A stretch of 64,000 nucleotides of DNA, from the NCBI GenBank assembly GCA_034440575.1, contig JAOTOL010001232.1, forward strand, positions 124,001-188,000, written 5' to 3'. This document shows positions 1-9,290 of this stretch, in pieces (positions within the stretch are counted from its first letter, which is position 1; the number at the start of each line of letters is the position of its first letter). Origin of the DNA: Imbricaverruca yamaguchii. Its lineage: Eukaryota; Arthropoda; Thecostraca; Neoverrucidae. The position numbers and the translations under genes are program-made. The notes beneath the pieces were generated by a model, which was given only the letters and a program-made list of their open reading frames with translations, was not told the DNA's origin and did not search any database.

Positions 1-719
1 TGTTCACTGTTTTCATTACCACCATAATGGATAAGCTACCTCCCCAAGCTTCATGTTTCCATGAAAATTAGTAACATTTCAGTATCACAAAACCTTCCCG
101 TATTATCCATTATTCGAGTCGGTTGAAAAATTTCGCGTGGGAAAAAAAACTGTGTGTTTCGGGCTTCGCCGCTTCGAGACTCCTTATATGTGACGTCATC
201 GCTTCGAGAAGAGTTTTGGAACGATGACAAGCCTTAACTTAATATATTAACCAATACCGTAAATGCACTCTGAGCAAAACACTTCAGTTTTCTCCATGAA
301 ATAATACTACTGTTTTTTTCCGCAACCAAAAACTCGTTATATCAAACTTGTCCATTATAATTGTCATAACAAAGCATACCATGCGATAAAATGCCTACAT
401 GTATTTTAGGTTCGACCGATACGTTTTTCTTTGGCAACATATATAGCAATCGTTACAATCGCTATCCAACACTCTGCTTACGCAGGCACACAGACCGCTC
501 AGCGTAGTTGACCTTGTTGTTGCCAGGCAAAGCTTGGGCTGCACGTCGCTGCTGGTCGGGTACCACGTGAGGCAGACGCTCCGCTCCGTCTGTCGGCCAG
601 CCAGATAGGCTCGCGTGGATGGTGCCATACACACTGTTACATGCTCTGAAAGTTTTCCTCGTTTGCCTTGGCCGAGTCCAGCGCTACCGACACTACGTAA
701 GCCCGTCGTCACTGCGCAG
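1..719. other. Intron, no feature seen
   Basis: This is the 5' part of the intron that follows the activation-segment exon. I searched the minus strand for the next kinase exon, expected to begin with the ELGWSQPCDVW-type sequence, and did not find it, so that exon lies outside the window. The short open frames here are not kinase-like. Confidence 0.6.
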
Positions 720-934
720 CGTGACGTCACTACGAAGGCTGACGTCACTACGTAGCCTGACGTCACCGCATAGCCTGACGTCACTACGAAGACTGACGTC
801 ACTGAGTAGCCTGACGTCACTAATTAGCCTGTCGTCACCACATAGCCTGACGTCACCACATAGCCTGACGTCACTAAGTAGCCTGACGTCACTACGAAGG
901 CTGACGCCACTATGAAGGATGACGTCACTACGTA
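720..934. repeat. 18-bp minisatellite of CRE palindromes
   Basis: About 12 tandem units of 18 bp, each built on the palindrome TGACGTCA followed by a short variable arm such as CTACGAAGGC. Ten of the 12 units keep TGACGTCA intact; the exceptions read TGTCGTCA and TGACGCCA. TGACGTCA is the consensus CREB/ATF site (established knowledge). The array lies in the intron, with its edge about 46 bp from the splice donor at 980. The 18-bp period creates open frames on both strands that are not genes. Confidence 0.95.
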
Positions 935-980
935 TTCTTACGAGGTGGTTAAGTAGGTCGCCACCACTTGACGAGCTCAC

Positions 981-1110
981 CTAGTAGCACCTCCGGCGCG
1001 CGGTAGTGGCGCGTGGACACCACAGTGCTGTGGTGCTCGTGGTCAAACGTGGCGCTGCCAAAGTCGATCAGTCGTATATGAGAGTGCTTTACCACTCGCA
1101 GGTCGCGCCT
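981..1110 (-). CDS. Doa: Doa/CLK kinase exon: DFG and activation segment
   Basis: This 130-bp exon encodes 43 residues plus one base. It starts in phase 0 after the acceptor ttgcag and ends in phase 1 before donor GTGAGC. It begins [18 protein letters not shown], so the Mg-binding DFG aspartate is present. It continues through the activation segment with [20 protein letters not shown] and ends PEVLL, where the P+1 loop and APE motif are complete. The DHEHH and STRHYRAPE wording is nearly identical across LAMMER kinases (family knowledge). The final split codon G|AG would give the expected Glu of the next exon, which is outside the window. Together with the 2267-2437 exon it gives KR|RRDLR, the normal CLK arrangement. 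This is the 3'-most exon visible. Confidence 0.96.
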
Positions 1111-2266
1111 CTGCAACGACATCGGGTCAGGTCAGGATAGGTCAGTCTCAGCAACATACTGCGGCCAACAGCAGCTTCTCGGATAGCTGCACGGCGTGCA
1201 AGTCTGAACACTGGCGGGCGGCAGTTGTTCTGATCGGATCTGTACACATTCCGATCTGACACATTGTTTCGCCTTGAAAAGTGAACTCGGAGAATGCATG
1301 TGGCTCAAGACGAGAGGAGGAAGTCACGTATCGCAAAAGACCACACATTTTAGAGCTTACAAGACTCGATGTTGGAAGGTAAGAGCCCTATCTGAGCTAT
1401 TCTAACCGTGATCGGCCCTGACCGACTCCCCAGTCAGTTGTCAACGTCTGGCTCGCCCTGACTGACTCCTCAGGCAGCTGACGACGTCCGGCGCACACTA
1501 CAGGCGGCTCGCATGACGCGCCGCCCGCCGCCAGAGGTACCACTGGCACTGGCGGCCCAGCCATCTGACGTCACCGCTTGTTGCCGCCAGCCGGCGTTAA
1601 CACTGGCGGCCCAGCCATCTGACGTCACCGCTTCTTGTCGCCAGCCGGCGTTAACACTGGCGGCCCAGCCATCTGACGTCGTTAAAAAAATTCGGTCACT
1701 ATTACCATGCGGCGAATCATCCTTCCGGATGAGCTTCTCCGAACTTTTATGTTTCTAGCCTGTATGATACAAGTTCACCAGCAAAGATAAAAATATACAG
1801 GCTTTATAATTAAATCGTGGCATTCCGCGCTTGCTTGCAGTGACCTGCATCTTGGGGTTGTGTGTACTAGCTTAGCGCTATTAGCTTCATTCTTGAACAG
1901 CATAGGATATATTTAACCGGCATTAAAATTAATTCGATTTTGCATACTTCAATGCCACCTAATGCCTTCCCCAGACTTCGGCAGCGAGACAGAAGGCACG
2001 CCAGATCCGCACATGGCCACCAACCAAGTCACAGCCAGCACGACAGCCACGAACACCATCCTCGTCCGTATCCCTCACAATCCACAACTCACCCATTAGT
2101 CATAGCTGGACAAATTGAGGCGAATGTAGCTCTTAACGGGCACCCCATCTCTTATCCCGTCACTCTGACCTTCCGCCATAGGTTCGGTGGCACTAACAAG
2201 GAGCGACGAGCCAGGCTGTTGCTGGTGCTACATTCCGTGTCGGCCAGGTGCCGCACGTCTTCTTAC
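1111..2266. other. Intron (1.16 kb) between HTD-loop and DFG exons
   Basis: Phase-0 intron. Its donor is GTAAGA at 2261-2266 and its acceptor is the ttgcag ending at 1111. Apart from the 54-bp repeat at 1549-1680 I see no genes. The plus-strand open frame at 1940-2524 is a shadow of the kinase exon on the other strand. Confidence 0.85.
1549..1680. repeat. 54-bp tandem repeat carrying TGACGTC
   Basis: Units begin CTGGCGGCCCAGCCATC at 1549, 1603 and 1657, giving 2.4 copies with a 54-bp period. Each copy contains TGACGTC, and the first two keep the full TGACGTCAC. The period is three times the 18 bp of the CRE array 0.6 kb away, but the surrounding sequence differs, so I do not claim common descent. 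Confidence 0.9.
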
Positions 2267-2437
2267 CCTTTTGGTGTCATACTGGACATCATAGCTGCTG
2301 TCCACGAACAGGATGTTCTCCGGCTTGAGGTCGGTATGTGTCAGCTTATGGGCGTGCATGAAGCTGACGGATTGGCACAGTTGGTAGCCAATGTGGCGCA
2401 CTTGGTCCATTGGGTACGCCTGGTAGTTGTTGTCTTT
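2267..2437 (-). CDS. Doa: Doa/CLK kinase exon: catalytic loop HTDLKPEN
   Basis: A 171-bp exon of exactly 57 codons, phase 0 at both ends. The acceptor is ttctgcag and the donor GTAAGA. It starts [20 protein letters not shown], covers helix E, and contains [13 protein letters not shown]. In LAMMER kinases the usual HRD catalytic motif is replaced by HTD; the catalytic Asp, the Lys two residues on and the Asn of DLKPEN are all present. It ends VQYDTKR, the basic linker before the DFG exon. An apparent longer open frame upstream ([18 protein letters not shown]) is intron read-through. The exon follows DFM of the 3657-3747 exon, giving the normal CLK order. Confidence 0.97.
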
Positions 2438-3656
2438 CTGCAGAACACGACAAATCAGGTGAGGAGGGAAAGCCTCGCCACGTCCCAGGCCCATGTGACA
2501 ACAATTTGCTGGCGATTTTCATAAGTATACATCTGTTGGAGCAAATTCGTCCTGCGTCATTCGACGTGACGTCTGACGAGAGTTGAATCTTTAACACGTA
2601 AAATCACAGAAAGAAAACATGCAGAAAATGGGAAAATGCATGATTTTTCGCTTACGTCAGCTTGATAGTCTTAGGTCACAATGATTTTCCTCTTCAGAAG
2701 TCGTCAAGGCAACATTTGGAGTACATTGGTCCGTGTAACTTGTTCGCTTAAAGGGAATAAACGTTTTCTTAGGTATCACATTTTGAACCGCTGAGTTAAA
2801 AATTTCGTAGTCTACAATTATGTGACCTCTGGTTTTCCTTAATTGTCAGGCTTTTTGCATTTTAAACAATCATCAAGGCACTCAACAAATAATGCTGCAC
2901 ATTTCTTGACAATTTCTGTCTCTTAGACAGAAAACGATGGATTTTGCAACACATTTCCAACGTAGTTTTCCATGCGTTGTTCTTGTTCATCAGTTCTCGC
3001 AATTTCGTCAACATTCTCAGTAGTTAAATATGCCCCAGGAAACTACCCCAGGGGGCGAAGCTCGCCAGTGCAGTGGTGGGTGCAATTGAACAAGGTGGTC
3101 GCACACAGCAGCAGCCGTTATTCTTAGCAGTGTTACCCAGCTATGTTGGTATGCACGAACATACCTAATGTGTAGCTGACAGGAAGACGTCGGAATAGTC
3201 ATAATTTATCCTCAAATCGATCTATATATCAGACATATCGCACTGGCCCTGATGTTTTTCCTTCAGTGTACGTCAGTGTGAAAACGGCCCTTGTCCGTTT
3301 CTGTGCGAACATCCAGAAAGTCAGCGTTGTGTTCCGCCCCATAATGAACAGTGAAGGCTAGACCAGATGTAGGTATTCTTTATTTTAGCTTTGGAGTTGT
3401 GATAGCGCCGTCATATACAGCGATACGCTTGAAAATGTCTGTTGGATGGACTAAACGTTCTGTGCTGTAATGCATTGTCGAATAAGCAGAGCACATCGAT
3501 AATAATTGCGTTTAATTTATCGGTATGATAGCTAAGTATGAGCTTATAATAACAATGCACATCTGTTATCATTCTTGCTCGTATATACGTACGCAACAAT
3601 GCAGAAAACACCATTGGCGCACTTGCCGATGTTTACGCCTGGAGCTCACCACTTAC
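2438..3656. other. Intron (1.22 kb), AT-rich, nothing recognised
   Basis: Phase-0 intron between donor GTAAGT (3651-3656) and the acceptor at 2438. It is mostly AT-rich single-copy sequence. I see no repeat array and no coding frame with family resemblance. Confidence 0.7.
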
Positions 3657-3747
3657 CATGAAGTCGAAAACGCTGAGGCCGAGCATTTCGAAGGCAATGC
3701 AAATATGGCCGTGGTAGTCGAACCAGTCGAGCATCTGCACGCAAAGG
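3657..3747 (-). CDS. Doa: Doa/CLK kinase exon: beta4-beta5 and hinge
   Basis: A 91-bp exon: one base completes a split codon, then 30 codons. The reading is [20 protein letters not shown] followed by [10 protein letters not shown], which is kinase strands beta4-beta5, the hinge and the start of helix D. DWFDYHGH and the LGLS-FDF hinge are diagnostic of the CLK/Doa family (family knowledge). The acceptor is tttgttgcag; the donor is GTAAGT in phase 0, leading directly to KDNNY of the next exon. The split codon joins AA from the upstream exon to C, giving Asn. The longer open frame in this position on the same strand is a different frame and not real. Confidence 0.96.
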
Positions 3748-5518
3748 CTGCAACAAAGTCGAGCAGGTGCGGCGTCAGCGGCGGCACGCTGCGGCCATTG
3801 GCGACATTCCAAACGCCGCGTGCAGAGCAGGCGCGGCGGTCAATCAAAGGTATTGGACACTGGGCAAGGTGGCGTTTCATGAAATTGATTAGGTGGGTGC
3901 ATCACCTTCGTTTAATACGAACTGAGGATTAATCGGAATGTGATACAACCTTGTTTGCGATGCTCAAGGGTAACATGCGTTCAGCGGAGTTCGGGTGGCG
4001 GTCTGAACTTTTCTAAATCACTTTGGGCGAGCACAATCTAGTTTTGGAGTCGCTTGTGCCCTCCAAAAGCATACTCAATTGTATTCGGAACATACCATTA
4101 TCAACTTAATTTCATGCATCAACAAACAAATAACTAGATGCGTCGGGGACGAAGAAACATAACTTGCGCGCTGATTAGGGTTGTTCTTTGTGTCCGATGC
4201 CGGTTGTTCGCAATTGTCGCAGTATCTTGAGTATGGACAGCTGTAGTACTTTCGAGGCGGAATATCAACAATCAGCGTGAATTCGAGGATCCTTCAAAAG
4301 CGATCAAGTTCTGTGCGAATATGAATACACTTTGTGTTGCTACAGCCTGAGCGCGGTTATCCCTGAGAACTTAGCGCCCGATGGCGAAGGGTGGGGAACG
4401 ATAGGCAAATGTGCTGCATGCCCGAGACTGAAGCAGATTTCTGTCAATTTCAATCTGTTCAGATCGGACCACATTTAATGGAGGAAATTGCTAGCTGTCC
4501 ATAAATAGATGGATTAAGAAAAAATTGGAACTCTGATGATGATTACAGTCAGGGTCGCACACAAAAAAGTCATCAAGGAGATAAATACCACTGTTCTTTA
4601 CCTACCCCACATGGGAAAAATCTCAGTCTTTTACTGTTTGGGTGGGCAGCGGCCCAATTATGTGCTTCAAGGGACTCGACTCCCATCCCTTCAATATAAC
4701 CCAATTATAGCATGCCCTCAATGGTTTTATTTAGGTTACCAGGCTCAACGCCGTTTAGCCTGGCACGTTCTTCAAGTTCATTAAATTTTCAATTATGTGC
4801 ATGCCTCCTTTATCGAATTTCATGCGTCAGCCTGTGTGTGTCACAGTTTTGGACACCTTATTTTGTGCGTATTTATTATGCAATTTGAGTAATCTATAGT
4901 GTGCTGCATTAAAGAACCTTGGGTCCTGTCATAATGCATTCGACTTTACGGTCACGCCTACCTCTTACTTCAGTTGATCGCGAATAAACTCGACGATTTT
5001 CAATTAAATAAAGGGGTAGGTCCATTTCCATGCATGCAAACCTTGGCAAATGTACCCAGCCAGTTGGGAGAGTGGTGGGCAAATAGGGCTGGAGAGGGAA
5101 AAACAACAAATAAAACATAAAAGCCTACCAACTCATTTCGACAACTTAACTTCTAAGTATGCCTAAAACAATATTAACATCAGTACAATATATTTACAAC
5201 TTGGCAAATATGCCGAAAAGGCCAACATTTTATATTTGCGTGGCTCGTCGCGGCTCGCACGACCCCATGGATCCGCTAGTGTATGCAGGTAGGCTATAGC
5301 TCACACTCCATTGGACAAGTGACTTGGCAGAAGCCAGAGCCAGATCAGCCGACATAACAGCGGACGTTAGTTCACCTCAACGGCACACCTGCAACATCTC
5401 CCAGGGATCGATGTCCTGCGCAAACAGGTAAACAGCACTGACATACTTCGAAATTTCCCCACGAATCACATGGTGATATTCAAATGACGACTCATGTGTT
5501 ATCAAGCATTACACCCAC
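3748..5518. other. Intron (1.77 kb), nothing recognised
   Basis: Phase-2 intron whose donor is the less common GTGGGT at 5513-5518. The sequence is mixed and AT-leaning, with no array or mobile element I can name. A short plus-strand open frame at 4536-4784 has no family resemblance. Confidence 0.65.
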
Positions 5519-5632
5519 TTCTTTCCGTGTGGGTCCTCGTCGTTGAGCTTCTCGAGGACGTTGATCTCCAGCTTGGCCGCCTCTCGGTACTTCTCAACGT
5601 TCTTGATTATCTTGAGCGCCATCATTCCGTGC
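5519..5632 (-). CDS. Doa: Doa/CLK kinase exon: VAIK-type lysine and helix C
   Basis: A 114-bp exon: one base, 37 codons, two bases. It reads [20 protein letters not shown] then [17 protein letters not shown]. The ALK lysine is the ATP-anchoring residue. The [13 protein letters not shown] helix C carries the Glu that pairs with it. [17 protein letters not shown] is almost invariant in LAMMER kinases (family knowledge). The acceptor is ctgccgcag. For the donor I chose GTGGGT, so that AA joins C of the next exon to give KNLCVQM as in the family. Reading on would give a non-family KKW and a stop. The upstream codon AA|G gives Lys, joining DLDK to HGMMALK. Confidence 0.96.
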
Positions 5633-5993
5633 CTGCGGCAGTGGCGGCAATGGCGATTTAGGTGGGGAGGGGAGGGGGAGGGACATGCAGCACGGCGGTA
5701 CCCCATCGGAATGTCGACGGCGCCGCGCCAGCAGAAGCGAGACTCGTGTTCACTTGGGCTGTGCACGTGTCTCGCCATGCCAGGCCGGTCAGTATTAACG
5801 GTCGTCCGTTGCATGACCGTCAGCATATGGGTGTGGCTGGGTGCCAGCGTGTGATACTATGTGGCGCCGCCGCTCCGCCGTTCACATGTACTAGCGACCA
5901 ATCCGGTGGACATTATGTATAAAACACATTACAAAAAGTATTCGATTTAATTTGAGGTGGTTTATAATGCGCTTCTAACACATACTAATGTAC

Positions 5994-6034
<41 letters not shown>
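5994..6034. repeat. (TG)n(TA)n microsatellite
   Basis: A short TG run continues into about 17 uninterrupted AT dinucleotides inside the intron. Confidence 0.97.
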
Positions 6035-6040
<6 letters not shown>

Positions 6041-6584
6041 AATATGGCCTGTTAATATGGTTTTTGGATGCCGCGCGGACATCAATGGATTATAAACATA
6101 GATGCTTCGAAAGATATGTACTTGGGCTTGTCTGACATTGGACATCGATGATCCCAGGCTTGAATCTCCATCATGCACGGTGTATGGACAATCTTGTTTC
6201 GTTGAAGGCTTAACGATATAAACTGAAGTACAGGCCTTTCAAATATACATTTTTATAATCCAGTGAAGTCCGAGAATCGTTCCAAAACGAAATATTTGCC
6301 TGGATATAACGACTTTTAAGGACTGCATGTGTCTGTCAATATTTTCGCATTGAGATGAGACCGAACTGGTGCTAAGCTAAGTCAAAGTCGGAATGATCGT
6401 GGTGAAGAGCGAGCTTGATGTAGATGGCAGACATCAGGAGATGAATGATCATGATGACTCACATTTCAGTGAGACAGTGGACTCTAGTGATGACGCAGAG
6501 GAAGTGGACACTGGTTATGACTCGGATAACGTGGAGTGCTGACGCGGGCAGGGCACTGGGAATTTCAGTCTCATGACATTCCCG

Positions 6585-6994
6585 CGTCCCGTGCACAACA
6601 CTACGATACCAGTCGGTAACGTGGCCACTCAGCGTCCCGTGCACAACACTACCATACCAGTCGGTAACGTGGCCACTCAGCGTCCCGTGCACAACACTAC
6701 CATACCAGTTGGTAACGTGGCTACTCAGCGTCCCGTGCACAACACTACCATACCAGTTGGTAACGTGGCCACTCAGCGTCCCTTGCACAACACTACCATA
6801 CCAGTCGGTAACGTGGCCACTCAGCGTCCCGTGCACAACACTACCATACCAGTTGGTAACGTGGCTACTCAGCGTCCCGTGCACAACACTACCATACCAG
6901 TTGGTAACGTGGCTACTCAGCGTCCCGTGCACAACACTACCATACCAGTTGGTAACGTGGCTACTCAGCGTCCCGTGCACAACACTACCAGTCG
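6585..6994. repeat. 48-bp minisatellite beside a splice donor
   Basis: About 8.5 units of 48 bp starting CGTCCCGTGCACAACACTAC, at 6585, 6633 and so on to 6969. The last unit breaks off about 10 bp before the donor of the Gly-loop exon. Copies differ by only a few substitutions, such as AGTCGG versus AGTTGG and GGCCAC versus GGCTAC. Because 48 is a multiple of 3, it opens long false frames on both strands. Confidence 0.97.
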
Positions 6995-7010
6995 GCGACG
7001 AGCGACTTAC

Positions 7011-7077
7011 TTGTCAAGATCCTTGACTTTCACAACCTTGCCGAACGTGCCTTCGCCGAGCGTGGATATGATGCGAT
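7011..7077 (-). CDS. Doa: Doa/CLK kinase exon: Gly-rich loop
   Basis: A very small exon of 67 bp. Two bases complete a Tyr codon (T|AT), then 21 codons read RIISTLGEGTFGKVVKVKDLD, then two bases (AA) that become Lys with the next exon. LGEGTFGKV is the nucleotide-binding loop (GxGxxG). The acceptor is catttccag and the donor a perfect GTAAGT. The exon is sandwiched between two unrelated minisatellites, one ending ~16 bp after its 3' end and one starting ~41 bp before its 5' end. Human and fly relatives have the same loop, with R in place of K at one position (family knowledge). Confidence 0.95.
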
Positions 7078-7118
7078 CTGGAAATGAGGACACTGTCAGT
7101 TATGCATAATGGGCAGAA

Positions 7119-7288
7119 CAGATAGCCAGCAGTAGTGGTTAATGGAGAGCCAGCGGCAGTGGCTAATGGATAGCCAGCAGAAGTGACTAATAGATGGCCA
7201 GGAGAAGTGGTTAATGAATAACCAGCAGAAGTGGTTAGTGGATAACCAGCATTAGTGGCTAATGGAAAGCCAGCAGTAGCGGGTAATG
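7119..7288. repeat. 24-bp minisatellite beside a splice acceptor
   Basis: Seven diverged 24-bp units around ATAGCCAGCAGAAGTGGTTA. Units differ at several positions, so the array looks older than the 48-bp array on the other side of the 67-bp exon. It starts about 41 bp upstream (in transcript sense) of the acceptor, so branch-point and polypyrimidine sequence must fit in that gap. Confidence 0.9.
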
Positions 7289-8141
7289 TTCAGCTACAGT
7301 CCGAAAACTCCTCGAGTATATTCGTCAAGTTTTTTGCAGCGGTCGTCGCATGGCATGCTACCCTATCCAGGAATGGCTGGAAAGGGCCTCTTATTGACCC
7401 CTTCGTCCTTCCCCACCTGCGTCACTGAAAATCAACAATGAATTGAAAAATATCAACGACAATGCTTTTTGTACTGGTTCTACTCATCCCCAAACACTCT
7501 CACCGACAATGTCACTTCTCGTACGACGGTCCAGGTCACACAAAATCAGAAAAAGACTGAATATTCCTTCCAGAAATCTTAATGTATGTGGAACACGCAT
7601 GACTGATAAGGAAGCTTTCAAACTGGCATACAAAAATGATCCGATTCTTATGCAGTACAAGAAGGCTCTTCAAATATTTCTTATAATTTCAGCTCATGGA
7701 TGGATCTAGAGCACTTCACTTATGGGATACAAATAATTACTACGTATGATTGTTGCGAAGTATGCAATCTGATTTCGGAGAGCAATGGGTATTTACGTAC
7801 GTTATACACTGTAATGAAGTGCACTTCTGACATGCACTGGTAATAAAGCATGCCGCATAACTATGGCTACACCTACGTATGCGGATTTATGAGACTCTCA
7901 GGGCGGAAACCTCTGTTGGTCGGCCGGCGAGCGGGCCATCTTTGAGTCGACACGACCGGATTTACGTCATCCGTCGCTCCGGCTGTAGCGGAGGCATCCC
8001 AAAACAGTCTTCATCTGTTTTTTTTTACGTCCGTGAATTTGTTTTCTAAATGCCATTTCGAAAATGTAACGTACTGGTCAAATGCGAGGGTCCGTTTCGC
8101 TGCAACGCTCAAAATTCATGGAATTGATGACAAAGCACCCC
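7289..8141. other. Intron sequence, possible decayed coding remnant
   Basis: A plus-strand open frame at 7443-7709 (88 codons, containing RRSRSHKIRKRLNIPSRNLN) has no family I can name. It may be a transposon remnant or chance. Nothing else was recognised. Confidence 0.4.
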
Positions 8142-8992
8142 TTAACCCGTCCCGTCTCCGGGAGGTCTTCAACCACCCCCCTCAGGCCTCAGGTTTTTGA
8201 CGGATAGTGGTCGAATGGCGCGCGGCAGCGCGCCCAAATTTGGCATACTTTTTCCCACGTCAATTTGGCATCCTGTTTCAAACTTTTGAAGTCAGGTGAT
8301 CTTGGGTCAACGAGTTAGTCAAGGTCAAGTGAGGTCACCTCCAAAAAAGTTCAACCAGTCGTCCCACTTTAACGGATACAGATATTTTAATGAAACTTTC
8401 AGTGTTTGCTTATCTCTAGAGATATAACAAAACGAACGAGTGAATTTTTCTTCTTTTTTTCGCTTTTGACTACATATAAATTTTGCATATTTGCCAATTG
8501 CAGTTCAAATAGAAGATTCTGGCTAAAAAAAGCATTTTTTTATTAGGGCAAGTTGACTTCCAACAACGTTTCTCGGTCTGCTCTACCAACTGGAAAAGGA
8601 AAATTAAAGAAAATCTGAACTCAAAATTGTGAAATTTCAAAAATATATAATTTTTATTTTTGGGGGCCAAAAAATGTTATGGCCCTGATCGATTTCACTG
8701 TCCTTTTCTCATTCCAAGTAAATTTTGTTTTTCGTATATCGCCCAAAATTAACTCTCCAGAGCCAAAAACATAATGTAAGTCGTGAAAAGTCGTGGAAAT
8801 CTATCCCTCTGGTGACGTCACTTTTGGGGAAATATTGTTTTGGAGGGTGAACCCGGACCCTACACGTCGAACACTTTCCGATGACACCTCTTTCGTTTTC
8901 GTGCGATGCTCAGTTTGGATTTTAGAAGGGGGTTACTCCGCTCCCCCCGAGACGGGGTGTGAGGATCTGACCGGAGAGACGACACGGGTTAA
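8142..8992 (-). mobile_element. TTAA-bounded piggyBac-like non-autonomous element, copy 1
   Basis: An 851-bp unit flanked by TTAA at both ends (8142-8145 and 8989-8992), with short terminal inverted repeats. The left end reads TTAACCCGTCCCGTCTC; the right end, read inward on the other strand, is TTAACCCGTGTCGTCTC. Insertion into TTAA with CCC termini is the habit of piggyBac transposases (established knowledge). No transposase frame is present, so it is a non-autonomous (MITE-like) copy. It lies in reverse orientation relative to the copies at 16.5 and 19.4 kb, with which it shares its whole body, including TGACGTCA near one end and TCAAGGTCA near the other. It sits directly next to a gypsy reverse-transcriptase remnant. 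Confidence 0.85.
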
Positions 8993-8999
8993 AATCCAA

Positions 9000-9290
9000 A
9001 ATCAGTTTGGAACGGCGTACATCGACAACATAACTATGTACCCAGATAACCTTGATGGACTCTTTGCTCATCTCGAGGAAGTATGTCCTCGACTGCAGAA
9101 AGCAAAGCTAAAATTTACACTGTCCACATGCGACTTTCTGAAAATACAAGGTCAGTATCTGGGACACATCGTTTCGGCTGATGGCATTGAACCAAATTCT
9201 TTTTAAAAAAATCGGATCGGTTCAAAACATGGATGAGCAAAAAAGAACATCGTATCATTTATCGGTACGAGCTCTCTGGACTGCCCACAC
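9000..9290 (+). pseudogene. Ty3/gypsy reverse-transcriptase fragment, decayed
   Basis: The plus-strand frame beginning near 9000 reads FGTAYIDNITMYPDNLDGLF, then a helix ending EEVCPRLQKAKLKF, then CDFLKIQGQYLGHIVSADGI. This is the palm and thumb boundary of a gypsy-type reverse transcriptase: the YxDD box, the HLxxVxxRL helix and the YLGHIVSxxGI segment, in order (family knowledge). The YxDD box is degenerate here (YIDN). The frame hits a stop near 9204 at an A/T-rich run, and resembling sequence (KKIGSVQNM) continues in another frame, so a frameshift is likely. No LTR, RNase H or integrase core could be recognised. It cannot be functional. Confidence 0.85.

Larger units (their letters stand above)
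5633..7010. other. Intron (1.38 kb) with TA run and 48-bp minisatellite
   Basis: Phase-2 intron with donor GTAAGT at 7005-7010 and acceptor at 5633. It holds a (TG)n(TA)n run and, hard against the donor, the 48-bp minisatellite. No other feature was recognised. Confidence 0.85.

Noticed and set aside
395..820. Next kinase exon left of 981
   Set aside because: No frame shows the expected ELGW or DVWS sequence; the open frame is partly the CRE repeat.
1940..2524. 194-codon plus-strand gene
   Set aside because: It is antisense to the kinase HTDLKPEN exon, which has clear family identity and splice sites on the minus strand.
5509..5518. KKWV continuation of the helix C exon
   Set aside because: Using the earlier GTGGGT donor gives the family-conserved KNLCVQM across the junction; reading on meets a stop.
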